Shown here piece after piece: positions 51,163 to 60,700 of a stretch of 64,000 nucleotides of DNA; the stretch's first letter is position 1, and each line of letters begins with the position of its first letter. The translations under genes were made by a program, and so were the position numbers. The stretch is taken from positions 8,366,501 through 8,430,500 of the forward strand of contig NC_003280.10 in the NCBI RefSeq assembly GCF_000002985.6, read 5' to 3'. This DNA comes from Caenorhabditis elegans (lineage: Eukaryota > Nematoda > Chromadorea > Rhabditida > Rhabditidae). Below the pieces are notes generated by a model, which was given only the letters and a program-made list of their open reading frames with translations, did no database searches and had not been told where the DNA came from.

Positions 51163-53254
51163 ATGTCAAATAGATTGTGGCCTGTTAAACAAGTGTGTAT
51201 TTTCGCACTTATTGCGTTTGCATCTAATTTTAATTATGGATTTTCAACTACCTATATCAATACATCTGTTGATGAATTTAAGGTAAATATGAAATACAAA
51301 TAAATCTCTTCATATTTTTGTTTAAGACATTTTTGAATACATCTTTAAGTCGTCGTCATGTCATAATGACTGAAGAAAAATATGACCTAATTTGGAATGT
51401 TTTTCTGAATTGTTGGTTTATTGGATCATTTTTTGGAGTTTGGATTAACTCGATTTTTAGTGAAAGATTTGGAAGAAGAGGCACGATTTCATGAACTATA
51501 AAGGTTCAAAATATAGTTTTCAGTGGGCTTTTTGATTGGAAATTCGGTTGCATTCATTTCTTCAATTTTACAATGCTTGTCTCTTATTTGGTATTGTCCT
51601 GAACTACTGATCGTTTCTCGATTCATTACGTCAATTTGCATGGCAGCTACTTATCAATCATGTATTTTGTTTTTGCAGGTTAGTACCATATGATTTCTTG
51701 ATATTCCATATCTATGGATTCTAGAATAATTTTAGGAAAAAATAATTTTGAGACGCAACATTATGCGAAAGGAATGCGAAATTCCAATAGTAATTTCCGA
51801 TGGTTTATTTAGGGTTTTAGAATACTGCCATTAATTAAAAATTATATCTAGTTTCAAAGTTTCTCTATTTATCTTGTATTTCTGATATAAACATATTTTC
51901 AGGAATGCTCTCCAACACATTTACGTGGTAGTTTTTCATTTCTCAGTGAAGTATCATATTCATCAATGACAATGGTTGGAAGTTTTCTTGGTCAAGATTA
52001 TATTATAGGATCACATCTTTTCTGGCTCTGCTTCTTCGTTGTACCATTTTGCCTTTTCTTCACACTTATTCTTTTCATACTTCCTGAAACTCCAAAATTT
52101 CTATTAATTTCGAAAGATGAAGAAGAAGAAGCTATCAAATCTGTAAAATATTATCATGGAGATGGTACAGATGCAAAACAAGTTTTGGAAGATATTCGAA
52201 AAGAGGCAGAATGTGAACAAGACTCGAGCAAATCGACAACTTTCCAAAAAATGAAGGAATTGTTTACAGAAAGACATTTGAGAATGGCATTGATATTAAG
52301 TGTATCTGCATTAACCAATACTGTCGGATTATGGGCTCTTCTTTTATCCTCTACTTTCTTTCTAGAAAATGCAAATGTTGAGTCAGAAATTGCTGAATGG
52401 AGTACAACTGCAATGGGTTTAGCTTATGTTTCTGGAACAATTACTGGTGGAATTGTGATTGAAAAGTAAGGTTATATTTCATTTCAATAAATGTTACCAC
52501 AGTATAACAAAAACAAGTTACATTGTTCAGAGTATGTCTGAATGTATTATTATTATTGTATTTGTGCATCAGTACTGTAGTTGTACTGAAGAAGGGTTTA
52601 AAATAATCTCAACGTTTTTAAGACGAGTTAGTGAGAATACGGTCGCAGTTAGGATGTTTGGACATAGTTTTATTAGATAATCGTGAACTAACTCACTATA
52701 AAAACCCGCTAACTCATTGAATAAGATAGTTTTAAACGTTCAAAATTTGAAGACAAAATTGTATGAATAAGTTTACAGAGTTGGTCGACGCAAGCTTCTC
52801 CTTCTCTTCACATTTCTCAATAATTTAGCTCTAATTGCATTCGTATTCTTCGCAAAAATACGTATTCTGATTGACCCGATGAAATACGGATGCCTAGTTG
52901 CATTGATCATCTACGGTTATACTTATGGGTGAGGTTTTTCAAATATATTTTGATTTAATCGAATAATGAAATTTCAGAACTGGAGTTGGTCCAATTTCGT
53001 GGTTTATATCCTCTGAACTGGTACCTCAAAAACATCGTAGTATTGCTCAATCTGTGGCATATTCAATGAATACTGTAATGGTGGTTATCAGTACATTTAC
53101 AGTATTACCTCTATATTCCGTTATTGGTAGTTATGCTTTCCTTATTCTATATTCAATTCCTTCATTTATAAGTATGCTTATATTATTTCGCTACTTACCG
53201 GAAACCAAAGGACGAGAGATTCATGATATTGTGAATGAACTTAAAAAAAAATGA
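51163..53254 (+). CDS. Major facilitator superfamily transporter, SLC2 (sugar transporter)-like
   Basis: Six exons: 51163-51282, 51327-51480, 51524-51678, 51903-52465, 52779-52928 and 52978-53254 (472 aa). It has about twelve membrane helices. Family motifs in order: ERFGRR in the loop after helix 2, ECSPTHLRG after helix 4, PETPKFLL before the central loop, EKVGRRKL after helix 8 and PETKGRE at the C-terminus. Together these are the sugar-porter signature. It should be a plasma-membrane or organelle transporter of a hexose or related solute; the substrate is not predictable. Intron 2 has a GC donor (51481) instead of GT, the only way to keep ERFGRR and the frame. The last 70 bases of coding plus the 3' flank are duplicated at 57387. 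It is convergent with the GLG1 gene. Confidence 0.93.
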
Positions 53255-53415
53255 AAACCTTTGAAAACGTTCATACGGCCGAAATTTTACTTGATCGAGC
53301 CAATTGAACTTTTGTTAAGACTTACAGAAAAGTGAGAGATTTTGTTACAAAAAAGTGAGAAAAAAGCGAAAATGAACAGGAAAAAGAAGAAAAATACACC
53401 CGAAGTATCATATAA
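53184..53415 (+). repeat. Segmental duplication, copy 1: transporter 3' end and flank
   Basis: The end of the transporter's last exon and its 3' flank recur at 57387-57595 in the same orientation. Copy 1 has an extra 20-odd-base insertion containing a second AAAAGTGAGA-like unit near 53333-53357. This is the functional copy, since it ends the intact gene. Confidence 0.9.
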
Positions 53416-53435
53416 AAATTAAAAAGATTGTTTGA

Positions 53436-53645
53436 CCTGGCGGAACTTTTTTGCAAAAACTCTGAATATCCATGGCACATGCTTCGTGCAAAACAGGATC
53501 CAAATGAATATCAACAAGAGATTCTTGAAGACGACGAGCCACTTGCTCAGAGCATTGCTTATCTCGAATGAGACCCTTGTTAAAATCATTTTTCAAACAT
53601 TATATGACATTGTCGAAATGTCCTCCTGATTCCATGATGGTAGCA
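53436..53645 (-). pseudogene. GLG1 exon fragment (duplicated, broken)
   Basis: 210 bases matching 58132-58341, the end of exon 11 of the GLG1 gene, with 9 mismatches by eye (about 96%). It keeps the frame for CLKNDFNKGLIRDKQCSEQV and onward, but ATGGAATGT has become ATATAATGT, putting a stop codon in frame near 53600. The flanking introns and the terminal GLG1 exon are missing. It lies only about 20 bases from the transporter 3' flank, so it is a truncated relic of a duplicated GLG1 3' end and not a gene. Confidence 0.92.
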
Positions 53646-54262
53646 AACTCACTTCGTGTAAGTGCAAGTAAGATCAGTGTTTGTTTCGATATCAGTCTGT
53701 TTCGTAACGGTCTTCTGTATAACTACAAAAAAGAATAAAAAACCGTATCACAACTGAGAAAAAAGACAAAACTTATTGAACAGTGTTCCTTTCAAAAAAT
53801 TATTTTGTAAAAAATCGAGTTTTTCTCCAAAATAACGCACGCAATCAAAAACAAGAAAACTAACGTGTTCTCCTGGGCGTGGAACTCCTTATCAAGATTA
53901 CCATTATTGTCTGTCAGAATTGATATTTCAATTATTTCATATCTAGACAAACCCGGGTGTCTTGCATTTATTAGTACTGTGAGTTTACATACAAACGAGG
54001 CTTACTCAGATAACATAGAGTCACCTCTAATTAGCAAAAACCCATTTCTAATTAGCTATTTCGACCAGTTCTAAAGTCACCGTAATTAGAAATGGTTTTT
54101 GTAGCTTTTCTAATTAGAAATGACCCCGAGATAAGTGAAATATGGCATTTTCTGGGTTTTCTAGTAAGAAATGATCCCGCACGTAGTGATTCCGCGTTAC
54201 AAGCCAAATTCAAATTAAAAAAGTATATTACACAATTCAAGTTACATTATTTTCAGGAAACA
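53646..54262. other. Inserted sequence, left part, with TCTAATTAG-type repeats
   Basis: No gene. From about 54020 to 54180 the motif AATTAGAAATG and its complement (TTTCTAATTAG) recur at least four times on both strands, a small satellite or foldback. It is unrelated to the transporter or GLG1 gene. Confidence 0.55.
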
Positions 54263-55513
54263 ATGGCGAAGAGCAAAGCAGAGATTCAAAAGGAGGAAAG
54301 AGACAACAGATATGAACGAAGACTTCTTGAAAAGAGAAAGAGACATGAGGTGAGTAACCATGATAATAAATAATCAAGTAAGGGCTATAGATTTATAAAT
54401 TCTGGAGTTAACAGTTTCGAAAAAAAGTAGTTTTCATATGTGCGAAGGAATATCAAAAATAGGGGAATAGCCTAAACGAGTGAGAAAATTAAATGTTTGT
54501 TATTTTTTCAAAAATGTCTGCAGGGCCGTTATCCTTTCAAATGCACTCTATCAAACATAGATCATATCCATCATATCTTATCCAGAATTTATATCATATC
54601 CAAGATTGAGAGCGTTTCAAGGAAAATCTCAAACAACCATACAATTTTGTAGATCGACAACAAGGCCTCCACTTCTTCATCGATGGCCTCTGCAGCACCT
54701 GCACCACCAAGTTTGTATTTTTCATATTAATATAAAGTGAGCCACGCATAGTCGTTTTTAGGATTTTTGCCAGATCGATGTCGCGCAAACAGACTGTTTT
54801 TTTTTCTTTGAAAGCCGTGCGTGACATGGGCCACGGATTGTAACGCCGCGCTGGATGGATAAAAATTTATTCAGTTTTTTAGCCTTTACAAAATATGGTT
54901 CGACTACTTTCTTTATTTTTACATTTTTATAGGTGCTCATTGAGCTGAGATATTTTGGGTATAATCGGAAAATCGCTGATTTTGGTCATTTTTCTGCACT
55001 AAAGATTACACAAAAAGTTCAGTATTTAGATTCATTGTTGAAAATTGGGGATGATCTACAGATACATATCGCCGTGTTCAAAAACATTTTCATGTATTTT
55101 TTATAAAGCTATAAAAGTGGACTTTTACAGTTAGGTTCGCCTCCCGATTTTTCACATTCCGCTTTTTAAGGCACATTTTAGTGTTTTTTCAATTATATTC
55201 TTTTCAGTGAAGAATGGGAGAACACGCAAACAGCAAAAACTTCAAAATTTGGCACTTGCTCGAGAGAAACAACGCATTAAGAGGGCTGCAGCAAAACATG
55301 TGAGAAACAACGATAATAATCAAGTAAGGGTTATGGTTTCATAAATTCTGAAGAATTAACAGTTTTGAAAAAAATAGTTTAAAATTTTAAAACTATCAAA
55401 TTTTGTAGGTCGACAACGAGGCTGATCGAATAGATGAAGGTGCCGCGAATTCTGACGCTGGCAAAATTGGATTATTTCAAAAAACGGCCTGTAACTTGGC
55501 TGAACATAATTAA
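54263..55513 (+). CDS. Small basic protein gene with internal duplication, function unknown
   Basis: Four exons: 54263-54349, 54653-54710, 55208-55323 and 55409-55513 (121 aa). The ATG follows a clear acceptor (ATTATTTTCAG), suggesting SL trans-splicing. The protein is Lys/Arg/Glu-rich and helical: MAKSKAEIQKEERDNRYERR, then an Ala/Ser/Pro stretch (SSSMASAAPAPP), then KNGRTRKQQKLQNLALAREK and KRAAAKHVRNN, and an acidic end (VDNEADRIDEGAANSDAG). The exon 1 end plus intron 1 start (54342-54435) resembles the exon 3 end plus intron 3 (55293-55380), and the exon 2 and exon 4 starts (ATCGACAACAAGGC / GTCGACAACGAGGC) also match, so the gene grew by duplicating an exon-intron-exon unit. It lies in the insertion between duplicated segments. 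No family recognised. Confidence 0.6.
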
Positions 55514-55739
55514 ACCAAAAAAATTGTACCTGATAAAATGCGGAAAAATATCTTGCAATTATTATTCTTTAACATTTTACTTCTGAAACTCAATCGACAA
55601 AATTTTTAGTGGTTTTTGGTAAAATGACTCTGTGTAACTCGACAAATAATTGGTACTTTGCAATGAAAAGTAATGCAGAAAAAATAAAAAATATTTCTAA
55701 TCATTTTGTTAGTTGAACATTTGTTTCCTAGATGTTTAT

Positions 55740-55774
55740 TTTTCAAGATACGCCAGTTTGAAGATACGCAATTT
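55740..55774. repeat. 35-bp dispersed repeat, copy 2
   Basis: Identical to bases 32-66 of the window, in the same orientation. It lies in the 3' flank of the small basic-protein gene, inside the insertion. Confidence 0.85.
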
Positions 55775-56147
55775 CGTGAGTTCAAAAAGTTATTTGGTAA
55801 ACCGAGCCTGGGCTTGCAACTTTTGCTGGCAAGTATTATTTTAATGAGAATTTAGAATGTTGTATTGCCTAACTATTGAATTGTAGAAAATTATAGTATA
55901 CTTCTATAACGGTTCAATAAAACAATAGTGATGTACTGTGGGCACAGGTGTCACAGTGGATTTGTAGTCCAAAATGACTGCCTGAAAAAACAACATTATT
56001 TTTGAGCTTCAAAACTAACTTGCAAGTAGGTCAAAACGTTCAGACTGAGCCAGTCTTACTCCACCCCCACTACCATCCTCACAAGTGAACGAATTCCGTC
56101 AACTAGGTATAACTTATTCATTTGTACATTGAACATTTGCTGCAGCA

Positions 56148-56330
56148 ATGCAAGTTCTTGATGATATAACAGCTGAACTAGCGAATCTAGATCATCTTCG
56201 TAAACGTTCCATCCGTGAAATACAAAATACATTGCGAAAACAAGAAGATATGGAATTAGATAAAGCTGCTGAAGTCATAGTAAATTATCAAGATCCAAGA
56301 GCGCACTATATTTTCAAAGTTCAAAAATAA
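56148..56330 (+). CDS. Possible small single-exon gene, function unknown
   Basis: 60 codons from an ATG just after a TTTGCTGCAG acceptor-like site. The product is helical and charged: MQVLDDITAELANLDHLRKR, IQNTLRKQEDMELDKAAEVI, ending YIFKVQK. Heptad-like spacing of L and I suggests a short coiled coil. Composition is more protein-like than its surroundings, but no family is recognised and no other exon can be joined. It lies in the same insertion as the genes on either side. Confidence 0.4.
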   Translation: MQVLDDITAELANLDHLRKRSIREIQNTLRKQEDMELDKAAEVIVNYQDPRAHYIFKVQK

Positions 56331-56405
56331 CTTTGGTTTCCATTTCACTTTTTTTCTGGAAATATCCTTTATTAACCAGACACGAGAATTTAGGGTTTTT
56401 GAGCC

Positions 56406-56485
56406 AACCCCGGTCTTGACACGACAGATTTTTGTACAATACGAACAGGCGTGCGCCTTTAATGAGTACTGTAGGTTCAAACTTT
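56406..56485. repeat. Dispersed repeat of the GTCTTGACACGACA ... TACTGTAG type, copy 1
   Basis: Shares CGGTCT(T/C)G(A/G)CACGACAG, an A/T spacer, a GC-rich GGC(G/A)TGC core and AGTACTGTAG with 62798-62880, in the same orientation and spacing. The TACTGTAG end is typical of abundant C. elegans repeats. Confidence 0.8.
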
Positions 56486-56915
56486 CGGAAATTTCATTAA
56501 TTTTTCATAGTTTTTCGATGAATTGTTTTTTAGCTAATCGAATAAACAAAAAATACATACTTTTAACTAACACAAACAGTAATAAAAACTGAAAAATAAT
56601 TGAAAATTCCGCTAAAAAAAACTTGAAAAAAAATGTGCTACCATAAACCTTTTTCCCGCGGTGAGACCTTTTTAGAATAAATTCATGCGCCTGTAGGAAG
56701 AGTTTTCAGAATACTGAAATTAATTCAAATATTATACGATATTGATGAGTCTGATGCACGTTAATTCCAAAATTTTATTGAATTTTTGTATGTCGTCACG
56801 ACTCGTCAGTTTCCGAGAATTTTGAGTTTTGTTAAGAACTTATTTAGGTGTCAAATCAGTTATTAATTTTATTCATTCAGCTCTGAAGCGTCAAAAATAA
56901 TACTTACAACTTATC

Positions 56916-57411
56916 ATGATGAAAACTTTAATTCCATTCACCAATTCAGAGTCTGAATTTCAGACTTTAGTTGCAATGACATCAGTACATCCGATTACTG
57001 TAGTTCGTGAACTTATACAGTTTGGATACGAGCCTTTCCCAACAACTTGTGGCCGGAAATATATATTTTTTGGAGAAGAAATGGCATTTCTTCCGAACAT
57101 CTTCAGTTACAGTAAGAAAAGTCTGATCCCCTTATCTTATTACCTTTGTTTCAGTGAACACTGAGTGCCGCGTGCCAAAACGCCGTTTTTTCGAAAGGGT
57201 TCGCCAAATTGCCGAGGTGATTAAAATCGCACCTTATTGGGAAACATTACAAATTTTGGGTCAAATTGAAGGAAATTTATTCAGCTATCAGTATTCGATA
57301 GAAGAATGTACGTATGACGTGGCAGTCGCGCGAAAAGCTCATGTAAAAGAGCGCTTCATGTGTTACCATACTTTTGGCCCACCCTGTATTTCGCTACTTA
57401 CCGGAAACTAA
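56916..57411 (+). CDS. Orphan two-exon gene whose 3' end lies in duplicated transporter sequence
   Basis: Exons 56916-57111 and 57155-57411 (150 aa), joined by a 43-base intron with GTAAG donor and TTTGTTTCAG acceptor. The product has no signal peptide: MMKTLIPFTNSESEFQTLVA, GYEPFPTTCGRKYIFFGEEM, VPKRRFFERVRQIAEVI, YSIEECTYDVAVARKAH. I do not recognise the family. The frame runs across the breakpoint at 57387 into the copied transporter tail in a different frame (CISLLTGN) and stops there. Either the gene is a young chimera, or the real gene was cut by the rearrangement and this is a remnant. The last 40 bases before the breakpoint (CTTTTGGCCCACCCTGTA) resemble a mariner-type terminal repeat, so a transposon remnant is possible too. 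Confidence 0.45.
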
Positions 57412-57595
57412 AGGACGAGAGATTCATGATATTGGGGATTGTGAAAAAATAAAAACCCTTGAAAACTTTTATACGGCCGAAATCTTACTTGATTGAGCCA
57501 ATTGAACTTTTGTTAAGACTTACAGAAAAGTGAGAAAAAAAGCGAAAATGAACGGGAAAAAGGAGAAAAATACACCCGAAGTTTCAAATAAAATC
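57387..57595 (+). repeat. Segmental duplication, copy 2: truncated transporter 3' end
   Basis: Copy of 53184-53415. It starts inside the codons for LFRYLPETKGREIHDI, then diverges (GATATTGGGGATTGTG) and no longer encodes the same C-terminus. It sits about 200 bases beyond the 3' end of the GLG1 gene, marking the ancestral convergent arrangement. Confidence 0.9.
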
Positions 57596-57794
57596 TTTGA
57601 AAAAAAAAGAAACACAACCATAGTATAAGGGATGATTTCAGAGGAACTTATTTGACTGTCTCACAGAATAAATTAACTTATTAAACAGGAAAACATAAAG
57701 ACGAACACAACCAAAGTATGCAATCAAGTGATAAATATTATGAAAAGATTCTACAGAAATGGGAGGTGGGAGTACATACAAGACCTACAAATAA

Positions 57795-60700
57795 TTAACG
57801 GTTTTTCATCTCGATGTATTGCTTCTTGGAAACTCGTCCACAACAGCATCCAATAAGAAGAATGAAAACGATAAATCCAGCAAGATATCCCAAAATGGAA
57901 TTTCTTTCTGGATGTTCCATAACAAGATTGGCAAATGCATGCCAAGAATCAGGTAGAGCCATTTGGAACTCGGAGTGAGCTTTCATCCACAACTTGTTTC
58001 GATCACTCAGTTTTGTGCTGCATTCCTTGGATAGTTCCTGCTTGTCAGCCGAATCCATGAGACACATAACAACTGCAGAATATGCATTCATGAAAAATTA
58101 AATGATTTTAATCAACTCACTTCTGCTGTGGCCTGGCGGAACATCTCTGCAATATCTCTGAATATCCATGGCACATGCTTCGTGCAAAACAGGATCCAAA
58201 TGAATATCAACAAGAGATTCTTGAAGACGACGAGCCACTTGCTCAGAGCATTGCTTATCTCGAATGAGACCCTTGTTGAAATCATTTTTCAAACATTCCA
58301 TGACATTGTCAAAATGTCCTCCTGATTCCATGATGGTAGCAGAACAATGATCATTAATAGTACTCTTGCAAGCATTGTAGAGTGGTGGATCGAGCTGTGG
58401 ATCAAATTCAGCTTCAACTATAGCTCTCGAAACTTCGGCAGAACAACGTGGAGAGAAGTCAATGTGATTCTGATCCGATATCGATTGACGGAACTTGTCT
58501 CTGAGACAAGATACGACAACTCCATCGAGAACTGTTTGAGAGTACTGAGGCATGTTAATCTTCTTCATATCCTCGGGACAACTGAAATTTAACAATATCA
58601 AATATCGTGACTTTTGGGTTAGTTAATAAATCAAGCTACTTACTATTGTTCAGCTTCCTTCCTGCACGAAGTCAAAAGCTGTGGTCGAAGACGAACATCT
58701 CTTGCTGATTCTTGCATTCTTTCTTTAACAATCGCCTTGCATTCTCTCTGAAGCAAACGAACAATTTTTGTATTGGTGAGGCATTCCAAGACATTTTCAG
58801 AATCGCTATTTGCACAGAACTTTCCAATATCGTATCTTGAAAATCAGGTTTAGAGAAAGCTGGGGTTTATATATTATGTCAATACCTGCATTTCTTCTGC
58901 AACTCGTCATCCATAGAATTATCGACAGCCTCGATCTTTTCTCTATAGAAGATCATCGATTTGCATTCTGGACCAAGATGCTCGAAATTCAAGCGAAGAC
59001 ATTCAATTGTATCTTCGAACGTGTCGGCTTGATTACATTTATACATCTTAATTTCCTGTTCGCATTTTTGAGACAATTTGGGATCTGCATCAGCCATGTG
59101 TTCCTTGTCATCAAACTAAAAAAGAAGAGTTAGTGATGTTTTATTTCTGGACAAAATTGGTAATGCCGCGTTCAAAATGAGAAAAAAACCCAAAATTTTT
59201 CAAAAAACATTTATCTGAAAACTAAAAAAAGGGATTTTCTGCGTTTTGGACGCGGTATAAAAGTTAAATTTTTTACAAAATTCTCTAAAACGCATGCCAA
59301 GCGCCATAAAAATGATACGAACAAAACAGTGGAATCAGCAATCAACAAAACCAAACGAGGGACAAATTGCTAGTGAAGCCGAATTGGATTGAATTTTTAA
59401 AGTGAAAAATGTGATAGTGACTCAATAAGTAAATTTTTTAACATATGAAATTTCATGCAATAATTCAACAAATTTTCAATCCAATTCTCATGCATAAAGA
59501 ACCTGACGGAACGACACCGAACAAAACTTACTTCTACCTGTTCTTGTTGAAGATAAGCCACTTTGAGTTGTTTCTTGCAGTCGTCTGTCAAATCCTTTGG
59601 CGATCCCAAAACCTTGTGCTCGAATCGGACTTCCGAAAGACAGCGAATGATTTCTCCTCTGAAAAATGTAAAATAGTTTCTCCTTGTTTTTTAATTTACT
59701 GTAACTCACTTATCGTTATTATGACCTTTGCAACTTTGTTCGATATCACTAGCACAAGCCTTTTGGAACTTATAACTGAAATGATAATCCCTCAATGAAA
59801 TAAGCTCGAAATGATTGACATAGGATCGGCATTTGTTATTCATTTCTTTAGCATCCTTATTGTTCACTAGGCACTCCAATACATCTCCGTGATCAATTTC
59901 TTCATTAGCAAATTGCGCACAATGAGTGGAAATAACTGGCTTGCAGGCCTTGCTCAAAGCTCTATTCAATTTAGTGTCCTTTGCTTCCATTTCTGTGAAT
60001 TTTGTTAGTTCGGCGAAACATTGCGGATGTTTTCGTTTAAAGTTGTCAGTTTCAAAGTTTTGTTGGAGACACATCATTTCTTCCGATGGTTTGACGTTAT
60101 GGGAACAGAATTCTGAGAGCGCTTCACGACATGAATCCTCAATTTCCGGAATTAAATTGACACGGACGGCGCGAACATGAAGGAGTTGTCGAACTTGGGT
60201 TCCACACTTTACTGAAAGTGGATTTTGTTCGTCATATGCACTTCTGTAGAGACAGGCGAGCACTTGCGGTCCACGATCGACAGTATTATCAGAATTATGT
60301 TGTTGGTGCCAGTTATCGAGGGCGGAACATCTGAAATTTTAAGTTTTTTTAAATCAAGCTATTATTAAATGAACGTACCTGCTCACGGCTTCTTGATGAC
60401 AAGCTTCATATAATTGTGGATCCATTGTCCAATCTCTAGCCATGAAATATTGAACTTCGAGCAGACGTTTTTCACATTCAGGAACCATATCAGGACTATC
60501 CACATTTCTCATGAGGCATGTTAAAGTAGCAGTTTCTGAAACTGCGTCTTGGGCACAAGGACCATCAATAAGACTTCTGCACGATCCATACAGAACTTTG
60601 TCGACTTTATAGTTTCTTCCGATATCTGCAACTTTAACGACTTGTTGAACAGCTTGAAGACATTGAGCTCCCAGTTTTAATGTTTCATTTCTGGATTCAG

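Noticed and set aside
51230-51480. GTTTGG at the TTTGGA|GTTTGG site as the exon 2 donor of the transporter
   Set aside because: Would remove the conserved ERFGRR loop; the GC donor at 51481 keeps motif and frame.
53408-53596. 62-codon minus-strand frame matching GLG1
   Set aside because: Not a separate gene: it is the duplicated, stop-broken GLG1 exon fragment.
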